NCBI RefSeq assembly: GCF_009671205.1
Contig: NZ_CP045309.1
Span: 496,001-560,000 of the forward strand
Source: Micromonospora terminaliae
GTDB lineage: Bacteria > Actinomycetota > Actinomycetes > Mycobacteriales > Micromonosporaceae
Length of the DNA stretch: 64,000 nucleotides
Direction of reading: 5' to 3'
The notes below the pieces were generated by a model. It was not told the origin of the DNA. It saw only the letters and a list, made by a program, of their open reading frames with translations, and did no database searches. Each line of letters starts with the position of its first letter. Within the stretch, counting starts at the first letter, position 1. Below are positions 50,399-59,117 of this stretch, piece after piece. Both the position numbers and the translations under genes were made by a program.

Positions 50399-51430
50399 GT
50401 GAGCGTCAGTTCTCCCGCCGCCGCCGGATCCGCGGACCGGCCGCCGGCCGACGAGGCCACCTTCACGGCGCTCGTCGCGCCGCTGCGCCGGGAGCTGCAC
50501 GCCCACTGCTACCGGATGCTCGGCTCGGTCCACGACGCCGACGACGCCCTCCAGGACGCGCTGCTGCGGGCGTGGCGCGGGTTGCCGACCTTCGCGGGGC
50601 ACGGTTCGCTGCGGTCGTGGCTGTACACCGTGGCGACCCGGGTCTGCCTCGACGCGATCGCCGGCCGCGCCCGGCGGGCCCTGCCGGTCGACCTCGGCCC
50701 GGCCAGCGACCGGGCGGTGACCGACAGCGGTCCGCTCCACGACGTCGCCTGGCTCGGCCCGTACCCGGACACCGGCCTCGCGGCCGGCCCCGTCGCCCCC
50801 GGTGCCCGGTACGAGCAGCGCGAGGCCGTCGAGCTGGCCTTCGTGGCCGCGGTGCAGCACCTGCCCGGTAACCAGCGGGCCGCGCTGCTGCTCTTCGACG
50901 TCCTCGGCTACCCGGCCGCGGAGATCGCCGCCATGCTGGGCACCTCGACCACGTCGGTGAACTCGGCCCTCGCGCGGGCCCGCCGGGTGCTCGCCCAGCG
51001 GGCTCCCGCCGCCACCCAGCAGCGCACCCTGCGGATGCTCGACGACGTGCGGCTGCGGGAGGTCGTCACCGGCTACACGGCGGCCCTGGAGAACGGTGAC
51101 GCGGACGCCCTGGTCGCCCTGCTCACCGAGGACGTCACCTGGTCCATGCCACCGATGCCGCACTGGTACCGGGGCGTCCCCGCCGTGCTGGACTTCGCCC
51201 GGTCGGCGCCGCTCGGCCCGTGCGGCAGCTGGCGGCACCTGCCCGTCGGCGCGAACGGGCAGCCCGCCGTCGCCGGCTACCTGCGCCGGGCCGGGACCGG
51301 CCCGTACCTCCCGTGGTCGGTGAACGTGCTGACGCTGCGGGAGGGCCGGATCGCCGGGATCACCTCGTTCCTGGGCGCGGCGCACGTCACGGCGTTCGGG
51401 CTGCCGGACGCGCTGCCGCCGACCCGCTGA
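50399..51430 (+). CDS. SigG/SigJ-like ECF sigma factor with SnoaL-type tail
   Basis: A 343-residue sigma factor. Region 2 (ELHAHCYRMLGSVHDADDAL, DALLRAWRGLPTF) and region 4 (PGNQRAALLLFDVLGYPAAE, TSTTSVNSALARARRVL) are clear. Residues about 215-335 form a SnoaL-like (NTF2-fold) domain (VVTGYTAALENGDADALVAL, VTWSMPPMPHWYRG), which in this class binds ligand or acts as a built-in regulator instead of a separate anti-sigma factor. The linker LGPYPD is typical. The GTG at 50399 follows CAGAAT at 7 nt and may be leaderless. It is divergent from the hydrolase gene, a likely target. Confidence 0.87.
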   Translation: MSVSSPAAAGSADRPPADEATFTALVAPLRRELHAHCYRMLGSVHDADDALQDALLRAWRGLPTFAGHGSLRSWLYTVATRVCLDAIAGRARRALPVDLGPASDRAVTDSGPLHDVAWLGPYPDTGLAAGPVAPGARYEQREAVELAFVAAVQHLPGNQRAALLLFDVLGYPAAEIAAMLGTSTTSVNSALARARRVLAQRAPAATQQRTLRMLDDVRLREVVTGYTAALENGDADALVALLTEDVTWSMPPMPHWYRGVPAVLDFARSAPLGPCGSWRHLPVGANGQPAVAGYLRRAGTGPYLPWSVNVLTLREGRIAGITSFLGAAHVTAFGLPDALPPTR

Positions 51431-51504
51431 CCCCGCGGGGTGCCCGCCCACCCGGCCCCGGCCGTGGGAGGCTGCCCGCGTACCCCCTCCGGTGTGGCGC
51501 CCGG

Positions 51505-52290
51505 TCAGGCGGCGGGTGCGGCGCCGGCGGGCGGTGTCCCGCCGGGGTCGCGGGCGTAGCGCAGCATCAGCACGCCGTCGGCGGCGGCCAGCACGTGGCG
51601 CAGCGGCAGGTGCCGGGGCGCGCTGCCGGCCCCGGCGGTGATCCGGCCCGGGCCGGCCCCGGCGAGCAGTGGCGCGACGGTCAGGCACAGCTCGTCCACC
51701 AGGTCGGCCGCGGTGAGCGCGCCGAACAGCTGCGGCCCGCCCTCGCAGAGCAGCTGGTCGAGCCCGCGCCGGCGCAGCTCGGCCAGGCCGGCGGCCAGGT
51801 CGACCCGGTCGGTGCCGCAGCGGACGAGGTCGGCCACCTCGGTCAGCCCCGGCGGCGGCTCGGCGTTCGCGCGGGTGAGCACGAGCGGCCGGACCGGCGC
51901 GTCGGCGAAGCAGGCCTGGGCCGGGTCGAGGTCCAGCGAGCCGGAGACCACCACGAGGGTCGGATATTCGGCGAGGCCCTGCTCGCGGCGCCAGGCGCGG
52001 CGCGCCTCGCCGAGCCGGACCGCCCGGTAGCCCTCGTGGCGCAGCGTGCCGGCGGCCACCACGAGCCCGTCGCAGAGCATCCGCAGCAGGCCGAAGACGC
52101 GCTTGTCGGGCTCGCCGGAGAGCCCGGCGGAGTAGCCGTCCAGGGTGACCGCGCCGTCGGCGCTGGCCACGAAGTTCACCCGCAGGTGCGGGTGCGGGGC
52201 GCGGCCGTAGAGCGCGGTCAGCTCCGGGTCGGTCAGCGGCCCGGTGACGGGTGCCGGCCAGATCCGTTCGATCGGTGTTCCGACGCTCAT
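51505..52290 (-). CDS. RibD C-terminal-like pyrimidine reductase family protein
   Basis: A 261-residue dihydrofolate-reductase-fold protein resembling the RibD reductase domain, which reduces the ribosyl group of the riboflavin precursor with NADPH. HLRVNFVASADGAVTLDGYS is the substrate/NADPH strand; ADGLVVAAGTLRHEGYR-like and GLDQLLCEGGPQLFGALTAA contain the family Glu-Gly-Gly. There is no deaminase domain. As many actinomycetes carry such orphans beside a complete RibD, the true substrate is uncertain. The ATG overlaps the end of the small Cys-rich gene upstream by 4 nt, so its translation is coupled to that gene. Confidence 0.85.
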   Translation of the reverse strand: MSVGTPIERIWPAPVTGPLTDPELTALYGRAPHPHLRVNFVASADGAVTLDGYSAGLSGEPDKRVFGLLRMLCDGLVVAAGTLRHEGYRAVRLGEARRAWRREQGLAEYPTLVVVSGSLDLDPAQACFADAPVRPLVLTRANAEPPPGLTEVADLVRCGTDRVDLAAGLAELRRRGLDQLLCEGGPQLFGALTAADLVDELCLTVAPLLAGAGPGRITAGAGSAPRHLPLRHVLAAADGVLMLRYARDPGGTPPAGAAPAA

Positions 52291-52406
52291 TCGCCGGCCG
52301 GACCGGTGACCGGAGGGGTCGGTTCGGGGGTACGGTGCTGGCAGTCGCACCACTTCCGACCAGGACAGTCGTCGTGCCGTCGCTCCCGGCACGCTCGGCA
52401 GATCAT
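52287..52406 (-). CDS. 39-residue Cys-rich protein upstream of the RibD-like gene
   Basis: A very short gene. The sequence MICRACRERRHDDCPGRKWC is followed by DCQHRTPEPTPPVTGPAGE, then TGA. Five Cys (C3, C6, C14, C20, C22) and H11/H24 give a CxxC-x7-C-x5-CxC pattern that suits one or two zinc sites. The Pro-rich tail looks disordered. The stop overlaps the RibD-like start (ATGA), so the two are coupled, and TAGGCT-N6 precedes the ATG, so it is probably leaderless. The coupling, promoter and Cys spacing argue that it is real. Possible roles: metal-binding partner of the reductase or a regulator. I recall similar actinobacterial sequences but no function. Confidence 0.72.
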   Translation of the reverse strand: MICRACRERRHDDCPGRKWCDCQHRTPEPTPPVTGPAGE

Positions 52407-52412
52407 GTGGGC

Positions 52413-52418
52413 AGCCTA
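52413..52418 (-). promoter_or_regulatory. -10 box of a leaderless promoter for the 39-residue gene
   Basis: TAGGCT on the minus strand lies 6 nt before the ATG at 52406, the same sequence and spacing as at the DUF3000 gene. Confidence 0.5.
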
Positions 52419-52440
52419 TGCCGGGGAAGGATGGGACAGC

Positions 52441-52986
52441 ATGTCGCGTCAGATCTTCCAACTGAAGATCTCCCTCGCCGGGGTCCGGCCGCCGGTGTGG
52501 CGGCGGGTTCTGGTCCCCGGCGGCTACACCCTGGACCGGCTGCACCGGGTGGTCCAGCACGCGATGGGCTGGCGCGACTGCCACCTGCACTCGTTCGACA
52601 TCGACGGCCGCCAGTACGGCGAGCCCGACCCGGACGGCGAGCTGGCGCTGCGCGACGAGCTGGACGTCCGGCTGGACGCGGTGGTGGGCAAGGGCGACCG
52701 GTTCCGCTACACCTACGACTTCGGGGACTGGTGGGAGCACGACCTGGTGGTCGAGGACGTGTGCACGGCGGACCCGGACGAGCGCTACCCGGCCTGTGTC
52801 GAGGGGGAGCGGGCCTGCCCGCCGGAGGACGTGGGCGGCCCGGCGGGGTACGCCGTCCTGCTGGCCGCGCTGGCCGACCCCGGGCACGCCGAGCACGGGA
52901 TGATGCGGGAGTGGGCCGGCCCCGGTTTCGAGCCGGATCTCTTCGCTGCCGACCGGGCCACCACCCTGCTGCGTCGCTTCTGCTGA
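52441..52986 (+). CDS. Plasmid pRiA4b ORF-3 family protein
   Basis: A 181-residue protein of the pRiA4b ORF-3 family, which has no known activity. Diagnostic are LAGVRPPVWRRVLVPGGYTL, RLHRVVQHAMGWRDCHLHSF, RFRYTYDFGDWWEHDLVVED and YPACVEGERACPPEDVGGPA. The fold is probably all-in-one alpha/beta and soluble. A GGAAGG lies 9 nt before the ATG. It is divergent from the small Cys-rich gene, with 34 bp between the starts, so their promoters overlap. Despite the name there is no sign of plasmid origin here. Confidence 0.87.
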   Translation: MSRQIFQLKISLAGVRPPVWRRVLVPGGYTLDRLHRVVQHAMGWRDCHLHSFDIDGRQYGEPDPDGELALRDELDVRLDAVVGKGDRFRYTYDFGDWWEHDLVVEDVCTADPDERYPACVEGERACPPEDVGGPAGYAVLLAALADPGHAEHGMMREWAGPGFEPDLFAADRATTLLRRFC

Positions 52987-53029
52987 CCGCGTCTCCGGCG
53001 GTGCGCCGTGGGTCGGCGCGGTAACGATC

Positions 53030-53043
53030 TGGGAACGCTCCCA
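53030..53043 (+). promoter_or_regulatory. CebR-type operator 1 (TGGGAACGCTCCCA)
   Basis: This 14-bp site matches the CebR consensus TGGGAGCGCTCCCA at 13 positions. It lies 8 bp upstream of the -35 box. Its centre is 53 bp from operator 2, about five helical turns, so looping between the sites is possible. Confidence 0.75.
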
Positions 53044-53051
53044 TCGGTCTA

Positions 53052-53080
53052 TTGACACCCCTGACACGTCCCGGCAATCT
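53052..53080 (+). promoter_or_regulatory. Promoter of the cebEFG-bglC operon
   Basis: -35 TTGACA (53052-53057, perfect), 17-nt spacer, -10 CAATCT (53075-53080). The start of transcription should fall near 53087, inside operator 2. The leader to the cebE ATG is about 140 nt. Confidence 0.65.
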
Positions 53081-53082
53081 CA

Positions 53083-53096
53083 TGGGAGCGCTCCCG
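53083..53096 (+). promoter_or_regulatory. CebR-type operator 2 (TGGGAGCGCTCCCG)
   Basis: It matches the CebR consensus at 13 of 14 positions and covers the expected transcription start, the standard place for LacI-family repression. Confidence 0.8.
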
Positions 53097-53227
53097 GACG
53101 TGTGTCCCAAGCCACATCGTCGCGGCGGCGCCCCAGAACCAGAGCCTCACCATGCGACCCGCCCGGCCGACGGGCGGTCGCGAGTCAGAACCCACCACAC
53201 GAGTTACCCACCTGAGAGGGGTCAGGG

Positions 53228-54541
53228 ATGAGCGTCATGAGGCGCCGCCTCCGGATTGCCGCGGCCGCCGTGCTGGCCACGGGCCTTGCTCTCGGCAGCG
53301 CCGGGTGCAGCAAGAAGAACGACGACGAGGGGTCGACCGGCGAGGGCGGCCAGGTCAAGCTGGTCCTGCAGACCTTCCAGAACTTCGGGTACGACCAGGC
53401 CATCAAGGACTTCGAGGCGGCGCACCCGAACATCAAGGTCGAGCACCAGAAGATGGGCGAGCTGCGCGACTTCCAGCCGAAGCTGGTGCAGTGGCTCGCC
53501 GCGGGCAGCGGTGCCGGCGACGTGGTCGGTCTGGAGGAGGGCGTCCTGTTCGGGTACGTCCAGAACCCCGACAAGTTCGCCAACCTGCTCGACCTGGGCG
53601 CCGGTGAGCTGAAGGCCAACTTCCCCGAGTGGAAGTGGAACAACGCCCTGACGCCGGACGGCAAGAAGCTGATCGCGCTCGGCACCGACGTCGGTGGCCT
53701 GGCCATGTGCTACCGCAAGGACCTGTTCCAGCAGGCCGGTCTGCCCACCGACCGGGACGAGGTCTCGAAGCGGATCAGCACCTGGCAGGACTACATCGCG
53801 CTGGGCAAGGAGTTCAAGGCCAGCGGCAAGGTCAAGGCCGCCTGGCTGGACAGCGCCACCAGCCTGATGCAGCCGTACGTCATGCAGAACTCGGAGACCT
53901 TCTTCTTCGACAAGGACAACAAGTTCATCGGCGACACCAACCCGGTCATCAAGCAGACCTGGGACATGGGCCTGCAGATGGCCAAGGACGGGCTGACCGC
54001 CAAGACCCAGCGGTGGAGCGCCGACTGGGACGGGGCTTTCAAGAACTCCGCGTTCGCCACCCTCCCCTGCCCGTCGTGGATGACCGAGGGTGTCATCGCC
54101 CCGAAGTCCGGCCCGGCGAACTCCGGCAAGTGGGACATCGCCAAGATCCCCGGCGGCGGCGGCAACTGGGGTGGCTCCTACCTGGCCGTCCCGGCGCAGA
54201 CGAAGCACCCGAAGGAGGCGTACGAGCTGGCCAAGTACCTGACCAGCAAGGAGGGCCACCTGGCGGCGTTCAAGGAGGCGGGCGCCATGCCGTCCGACAT
54301 CGCCGGCCTCGAGGACCCGGCGTTCAAGGACAAGACGAGCGAGTACTTCAGCGGCGCGCCCACCGGCAAGATCTTCGGTGAGAGCGTCAAGAACATGAAG
54401 CCCGTCTTCCTCGGTGCCAAGCACCAGCAGGTCTGGGAGACCATCTTCGAGCCGCAGATGCAGGCGGCCGAGCGTGGCCGGCTCAGTTCGGATGCCGCCT
54501 GGAAGAAGGCGGTGGACGAGGCCAAGAAGGCGACCAGCTGA
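53228..54541 (+). CDS. cebE: Cellobiose/cello-oligosaccharide ABC transporter, binding lipoprotein
   Basis: A 437-residue extracellular solute-binding protein (family 1). Signal peptide with lipobox LGSAGC, lipidated at C27. The mature part has the usual two-lobe segments: KLVLQTFQNFGYDQAIKDFE, AAGSGAGDVVGLEEGVLFGY, ALGTDVGGLAMCYRKDLFQQ, GNWGGSYLAVPAQTKHPKEA. The pair of CebR operators and the bglC gene downstream indicate cellobiose or cello-oligosaccharides as ligand; this is inferred. The ATG at 53228 follows GGGGTCAGGG. The gene is followed by two strong hairpins that probably raise its mRNA above that of the permeases. Confidence 0.87.
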   Translation: MSVMRRRLRIAAAAVLATGLALGSAGCSKKNDDEGSTGEGGQVKLVLQTFQNFGYDQAIKDFEAAHPNIKVEHQKMGELRDFQPKLVQWLAAGSGAGDVVGLEEGVLFGYVQNPDKFANLLDLGAGELKANFPEWKWNNALTPDGKKLIALGTDVGGLAMCYRKDLFQQAGLPTDRDEVSKRISTWQDYIALGKEFKASGKVKAAWLDSATSLMQPYVMQNSETFFFDKDNKFIGDTNPVIKQTWDMGLQMAKDGLTAKTQRWSADWDGAFKNSAFATLPCPSWMTEGVIAPKSGPANSGKWDIAKIPGGGGNWGGSYLAVPAQTKHPKEAYELAKYLTSKEGHLAAFKEAGAMPSDIAGLEDPAFKDKTSEYFSGAPTGKIFGESVKNMKPVFLGAKHQQVWETIFEPQMQAAERGRLSSDAAWKKAVDEAKKATS

Positions 54542-54556
54542 GTCGCCGGTGACCGG

Positions 54557-54591
54557 CCGAGCCCACGGGGAATCGCTGCCCGTGGGCTCGG
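54557..54591 (+). terminator. First hairpin between cebE and cebF
   Basis: A perfect 13-bp stem (54557-54569 with 54579-54591) around a 9-nt loop starts 15 nt after the cebE stop. It may cause partial termination or protect cebE mRNA from 3' decay. Confidence 0.75.
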
Positions 54592-54593
54592 CG

Positions 54594-54630
54594 GCGGCGC
54601 CCACACCCGGCCCACGGGTGTGGGCGCCGC
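54594..54630 (+). terminator. Second hairpin between cebE and cebF
   Basis: A perfect 15-bp stem (54594-54608 with 54616-54630) and 7-nt loop directly follow the first hairpin. No U-tract is present. The SD of cebF lies 28 nt beyond. Confidence 0.75.
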
Positions 54631-54670
54631 GGCGAGGTCGCCGCCGTCCCACCTCCCGGAAGGACCTGCA

Positions 54671-55654
54671 ATGAGTTCTACTGTCCGCGCGGTGCCACCA
54701 TCGCGCGCCGGCTCGCCGCCTCCGCCCGCCCCGCTGCACCGCCGCCGGACGTACCGGCTCGGCCGCTGGGACCTCAAGTACTCCCCGTACCTCTACGTGG
54801 CCCCGTTCTTCGTCCTCTTCGGAGTCTTCGGCCTGTTCCCGGTCCTGTACACGGTCTACGTCTCGCTCTTCGACTACGAGCTGCTGAGCGGGACCAGGGA
54901 ATTCGTGGGGCTGGAGAACTACCACCTCCTGATGCAGGACGCCCAGTTCTGGAACGCGGCCTACAACACCCTCGGCATCTTCGTGCTCAGCACCGTGCCG
55001 CAGCTCATCGTGGCGCTGATGCTCGCCAACCTGCTGAACCGGCAGATGAAGGCACGCACGCTGCTGCGGATGGGTGTGGTCATCCCCAACATCACCTCGG
55101 TGGCCGCGGTCGGCATCATCTTCGCGCTGATCTTCGCGGACCGGTACGGCCTCATCAACTGGTTGCTCGGCACGGTGGGATTCGACCCCATCGCCTGGCG
55201 GGACAACCGCTTCGCCTCCTGGTTCGCCATCGCCTTCATGGTCGACTGGCGGTGGACCGGCTACAACGCGCTGATCTACCTCGGTGCCATGCAGGCCATC
55301 CCGAAGGACCTGTACGAGTCGGCGTCGCTGGACGGGGCCTCGACCTGGCGGCAGTTCTGGGCGATCACCGTGCCGCTGATCCGGCCGACGATCCTCTTCA
55401 CGATCATCATCTCCACCATCGGTGGCTTCCAGATCTTCACCGAGCCCCTGATGTACGGCAACGGCCTGGTCCGCGGCGGGGTGGACCACCAGTTCCAGAC
55501 CCTGGCCATGTACATCTACGAGAAGACCTTCACCGGGAACTCCGAGTACGGGTACGGCTCCGCGATGTCCTGGCTGCTCTTCATGATGATCATCATCTTC
55601 GCGCTGATCAACTTCGCGCTGGTACGCCGGTCGGTGAAGGGGGACAAGAAGTGA
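54671..55654 (+). CDS. cebF: Cellobiose ABC transporter permease CebF
   Basis: A 327-residue MalF-type inner membrane permease. A basic Pro-rich N-terminus precedes six TM helices (first: [20 protein letters not shown]). The EAA loop for contact with the ATPase is [20 protein letters not shown], and the last helix is [18 protein letters not shown]. The ATPase is not in the operon; as in Streptomyces, a shared MsiK-type ATPase encoded elsewhere is likely. GGAAGGA precedes the ATG by 5 nt. The GTG of cebG overlaps its stop. Confidence 0.9.
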   Translation: MSSTVRAVPPSRAGSPPPPAPLHRRRTYRLGRWDLKYSPYLYVAPFFVLFGVFGLFPVLYTVYVSLFDYELLSGTREFVGLENYHLLMQDAQFWNAAYNTLGIFVLSTVPQLIVALMLANLLNRQMKARTLLRMGVVIPNITSVAAVGIIFALIFADRYGLINWLLGTVGFDPIAWRDNRFASWFAIAFMVDWRWTGYNALIYLGAMQAIPKDLYESASLDGASTWRQFWAITVPLIRPTILFTIIISTIGGFQIFTEPLMYGNGLVRGGVDHQFQTLAMYIYEKTFTGNSEYGYGSAMSWLLFMMIIIFALINFALVRRSVKGDKK

Positions 55655-56553
55655 CCACCACGCGCACCCTTCCCCGCTCGGTCGCCCCGTCTCCGGTGGC
55701 GCCCCGCAACCGCGGCCGGCTCCCCGGTGCCCAGCTCTGGCAGGCCAGCCCGCTGACCTACCTCGCGCTCATCCTCGGCGGCGTCCTGTCGGTCTTTCCG
55801 ATCATCTGGTCGTTCATCATCGCTTCGCGGGACAACAGCGCGGTCTACGAGATGCCGCCGACCCCCGGCGACCAGCTGTTCACCAACATCGACCGGATGC
55901 TCGCCAACGACGACGCCGCGTTCGTCTACGGCCTGGTCAACTCGGCCGTCGTGTCGACCGTCGTCACCATCTCGGTGATCTTCTTCTCCAGCCTGGCCGG
56001 CTTCGCCTTCGCCAAGCTCAAGTTCCGGGGCAGCAACGCGCTGCTGCTGATCATCATCATGACCATGATGGTGCCGACCCAGCTCGGTGTCATCCCGCTC
56101 TACCTGATGATGGTGGAACTCGGCTGGACGGGCACCCTGCAGGCGGTCATCGTGCCGTTCCTGGTGCAGGGCTTCGGCGTGTTCATGATGCGCCAGTACG
56201 CGATGTCCGCGATCAGCGACGAGCTGATCGAGGCGGCCCGGCTCGACGGCTGCTCCACGTGGCGGATCTACTGGAACGTGGTGCTGCCCGCGCTGCGGCC
56301 GGCGGCGGCGGTGCTCGGCCTGCTGACCTTCATGCAGACCTGGAACGAGTTCCTCTGGCCGTTCATCGTGCTGACCCCGGACACGCCGACGGTGCAGTAC
56401 TCCCTGAAGATCCTCTCGTCCGGGCTGTACCAGACGGATTACGTGGCACTCTTTGCTGGTACCGCGCTGGCGACCCTGCCACTGTTGATCGTGTTCATCA
56501 TCTTCGGCCGCCAGATCATCGGCGGAATCATGGAAGGCGCCGTCAAGTCGTGA
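55651..56553 (+). CDS. cebG: Cellobiose ABC transporter permease CebG
   Basis: A 300-residue MalG-type permease that pairs with CebF. Six TM helices (first: [20 protein letters not shown]). The EAA loop is [20 protein letters not shown]; the last part, [20 protein letters not shown], ends the MalG fold. The start is GTG at 55651 in a GTGA overlap with cebF, and the stop overlaps bglC in the same way. Coupled translation keeps permease subunits and the intracellular beta-glucosidase in fixed ratio. Confidence 0.9.
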   Translation: MTTTRTLPRSVAPSPVAPRNRGRLPGAQLWQASPLTYLALILGGVLSVFPIIWSFIIASRDNSAVYEMPPTPGDQLFTNIDRMLANDDAAFVYGLVNSAVVSTVVTISVIFFSSLAGFAFAKLKFRGSNALLLIIIMTMMVPTQLGVIPLYLMMVELGWTGTLQAVIVPFLVQGFGVFMMRQYAMSAISDELIEAARLDGCSTWRIYWNVVLPALRPAAAVLGLLTFMQTWNEFLWPFIVLTPDTPTVQYSLKILSSGLYQTDYVALFAGTALATLPLLIVFIIFGRQIIGGIMEGAVKS

Positions 56554-57983
56554 GCAACCCAGCCAGCCCGCCCGCCGTCGGAGTCCTCGACCAGGGCGCG
56601 GCAGCCACCTTCCCGCCCGGCTTCCTCTGGGGCGCGGCGACCGCCGCGTACCAGATCGAGGGCGCGGCGAGCGAGGGCGGCCGCACCCCGTCGATCTGGG
56701 ACACCTTCAGCCACACCGAGGGGCGGACGGTGGCGGGCCACACCGGCGACGTGGCCTGCGACCACTACCACCGGATGCCCGACGACGTGCGGCTGATGGC
56801 CGACCTGGGGTTGAAGTCCTACCGCTTCTCCGTCTCCTGGCCCCGGGTGCAGCCCGGCGGCAGCGGGGCGGTCAACGCGGAGGGGATGGACTTCTACCAG
56901 CGGCTGGTGGACGAGCTGCTGGGTCACGGCATCGAGCCCTGGCTGACCCTCTACCACTGGGACCTGCCCCAGCCGCTGGAGGACGCGGGCGGCTGGCCGG
57001 CCCGGGACACCGCCGGCCGGTTCGCCGACTACGCCCAGCTGGTCGCCGACGCCCTCGGCGACCGGGTGAAGTACTTCACCACCTTCAACGAGCCGTGGTG
57101 CTCGGCCTTCCTCGGCTACGGCTCCGGCGTGCACGCGCCCGGGCGGTCGGACGGGGCGGACGCCGTCCGGGCCGGGCACCACCTCATGCTCGGGCACGGG
57201 CTGGCCGTGCAGGCGCTGCGGGCCTCCCGCCCGGACGCGCAGCTCGGCATCACGGTCAACCTCTACCCGGTCACGCCGGCCACCGACTCGCCGGCGGACG
57301 CCGACGCCGCCCGCCGGATCGACGCGCTGGCCAACCGGTTCTTCCTCGACCCGGTGCTGCGCGGCGCGTACCCGGCGGACCTCGTCGCCGACCTGCGCCG
57401 GGTCACCGACTTCGGGCACGTCCGGGACGGCGACCTGGCCGTCATCTCGACCCCGCTGGACATGGTGGGTGTCAACTACTACAGCCGGTACGTGGTCGCC
57501 GCGCCGTCGGAGACCCCGGCGGCGGAGGCGTACTGGCGGGCACCCTCGTGCTGGCCCGGCAGCCCGGACGTCCGGTTCGTCACGCGGGGCGTCCCGGTGA
57601 CCGACATGGGCTGGGAGATCGACGCTCCCGGCCTGGTGGAGACGCTGGAGCGGGTCCACCTCGACTATACGGACCTGCCGCTCTACGTCACCGAGAACGG
57701 CTCCGCGTTCGTCGACGCGGTGGTCGACGGCCAGGTCGACGACCCGGACCGGCTGGCGTACTTCGACGCGCACCTGCGCGCCGCGCACGCCGCCATCAGC
57801 GCGGGGGTGCCCCTCAAGGGCTACTTCGCCTGGTCGCTCATCGACAACTTCGAGTGGGCGTGGGGCTACACGAAGCGCTTCGGCATGGTCTACGTCGACT
57901 ACGACAGCCAGGCCCGGATCCCGAAGTCCAGCGCGCGGTGGTACGCCGATGTGATCCGACGCAACGGCCTGGCCGCACAATAG
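56550..57983 (+). CDS. bglC: GH1 beta-glucosidase
   Basis: A 477-residue family 1 glycoside hydrolase without signal peptide, so it hydrolyses imported cellobiose to glucose inside the cell. The N-terminal signature is [20 protein letters not shown]. The acid/base is E181 (TFNEPWC) and the nucleophile E382 (YVTENGSAF). [20 protein letters not shown] provides the sugar-binding aromatics. The start is GTG at 56550, overlapping the cebG stop by 4 nt. The family retains configuration. BglC in Streptomyces also removes CebR inducer, and the same feedback may operate here. Confidence 0.95.
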   Translation: MSNPASPPAVGVLDQGAAATFPPGFLWGAATAAYQIEGAASEGGRTPSIWDTFSHTEGRTVAGHTGDVACDHYHRMPDDVRLMADLGLKSYRFSVSWPRVQPGGSGAVNAEGMDFYQRLVDELLGHGIEPWLTLYHWDLPQPLEDAGGWPARDTAGRFADYAQLVADALGDRVKYFTTFNEPWCSAFLGYGSGVHAPGRSDGADAVRAGHHLMLGHGLAVQALRASRPDAQLGITVNLYPVTPATDSPADADAARRIDALANRFFLDPVLRGAYPADLVADLRRVTDFGHVRDGDLAVISTPLDMVGVNYYSRYVVAAPSETPAAEAYWRAPSCWPGSPDVRFVTRGVPVTDMGWEIDAPGLVETLERVHLDYTDLPLYVTENGSAFVDAVVDGQVDDPDRLAYFDAHLRAAHAAISAGVPLKGYFAWSLIDNFEWAWGYTKRFGMVYVDYDSQARIPKSSARWYADVIRRNGLAAQ

Positions 57984-58000
57984 GCTGGGCCAGCCAGTGA

Positions 58001-58045
58001 CGGGCGGCCCGGCGCCGGCGCCTCACCAGGTGCCGGGCCCGCCCG
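58001..58045 (+). terminator. Hairpin between bglC and cebR
   Basis: Arms 58001-58013 and 58032-58045 pair over 13 bp with one bulged G and an 18-nt loop. It begins 18 nt after the bglC stop and ends 6 nt before the cebR SD, so it may attenuate read-through into cebR. Confidence 0.5.
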
Positions 58046-58065
58046 ATGTCGGAGGAGCACAGACG

Positions 58066-59112
58066 ATGACAACGCAGCGCACGCGGTCGCTCGGGCGCCC
58101 GACCCTCGACGCGGTCGCGGCCCGCGCCGGCGTCGGGCGCGGCACGGTCTCCCGCGTGGTCAACGGCTCGCCGCAGGTCAGCCCGGAGGCCCGGGCCGCC
58201 GTCCAGGCGGCCATCGCCGAGCTGGGGTACGTGCCCAACCGGGCGGCCCGGGCGCTGGTCACCCAGCGGACCGACTCGGTGGCGCTGGTGGTCTCCGAGT
58301 CGGGCGAGCGGGTCTTCACCGAGCCGTTCTTCGCCGGCATCGTCCGGGGCGTCAGCTCCGCGCTGCTGGAGACCCCGATGCAGCTCTGGCTGGCCATGGC
58401 GCAGACGCAGATCGAGCGGGAACGCGTCGAGCACCACCTCACCAACCAGCACGTCGACGGCGTACTGCTGCTCTCGCTGCACGACGCGGACCCGCTGCCC
58501 ACCCTGCTGGAGGAGCGCGGCCTGCCCACCGTGCTCGGCGGCCGGCCGGCCCGGATGCTGCACCCGAACGCCCAGCCGGCCTGGTTCGTCGACGTGGACA
58601 ACGTCGGCGGCGCCCGGCAGGCCGTGGAGCACCTGTTCGCCCACGGCCGGCGCCGGGTCGCCACCATCGCCGGCACCCAGGACATGGGCGCCGGCCTGGC
58701 CCGGCTGTCCGGCTACAAGGAGGCGGTCCGGGCCGCGGGCGTCGACCTCAACCCGGACCTCATCGCGTACGGGGACTTCAGCGAGGGCAGCGGCACGGCG
58801 TGCATGCGCCGGCTGCTGGAGGTCTGCCCGGACCTGGACGCCGTCTTCGTGGCCTCCGACCTGATGGCCTTCGGCGCGCTCCGGGCGCTGCGCGAGGCGG
58901 GTCGCCGGGTGCCCGAGGACGTGGCGGTGATCGGCTTCGACGACGCCCCGATCGCCCGGCAGGCCGAGCCGCCGCTGACCACGGTCTTCCAGCCGGTCGA
59001 GGAGATGGGCCGGCAGATGGCCCGGCTGCTGGTCTCCCGGATCCGCGGCGAGGAACTGCCCAGCCCGCACGTGCTGCTGGACACCAAGCTCATCCACCGC
59101 GCCTCCGCCTGA
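58066..59112 (+). CDS. cebR: LacI-family transcriptional repressor, CebR-like
   Basis: A 348-residue LacI-type regulator. The HTH is PTLDAVAARAGVGRGTVSRV with the hinge helix GYVPNRAARALVTQ; the ligand domain has VALVVSESGERVFTEPFFAG and VIGFDDAPIARQAEPPLTTV. The target is almost surely the two CebR-type operators upstream of cebE; the protein would leave them when cellobiose is present. There is no such site before cebR itself, so I see no sign of autoregulation. GGAGGA precedes the ATG at 58066 by 10 nt. A longer in-frame start at 57997 runs into the hairpin. Confidence 0.9.
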   Translation: MTTQRTRSLGRPTLDAVAARAGVGRGTVSRVVNGSPQVSPEARAAVQAAIAELGYVPNRAARALVTQRTDSVALVVSESGERVFTEPFFAGIVRGVSSALLETPMQLWLAMAQTQIERERVEHHLTNQHVDGVLLLSLHDADPLPTLLEERGLPTVLGGRPARMLHPNAQPAWFVDVDNVGGARQAVEHLFAHGRRRVATIAGTQDMGAGLARLSGYKEAVRAAGVDLNPDLIAYGDFSEGSGTACMRRLLEVCPDLDAVFVASDLMAFGALRALREAGRRVPEDVAVIGFDDAPIARQAEPPLTTVFQPVEEMGRQMARLLVSRIRGEELPSPHVLLDTKLIHRASA

Positions 59113-59117
59113 GGCGC

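Noticed and set aside
52441..52986. Plasmid-derived island, suggested by the pRiA4b ORF-3 name
   Set aside because: The family is common in chromosomes and no plasmid replication or mobilisation gene lies nearby.
53222..55489. A 755-residue minus-strand frame
   Set aside because: It is antisense to cebE and cebF, which have full domain evidence and a regulated promoter.
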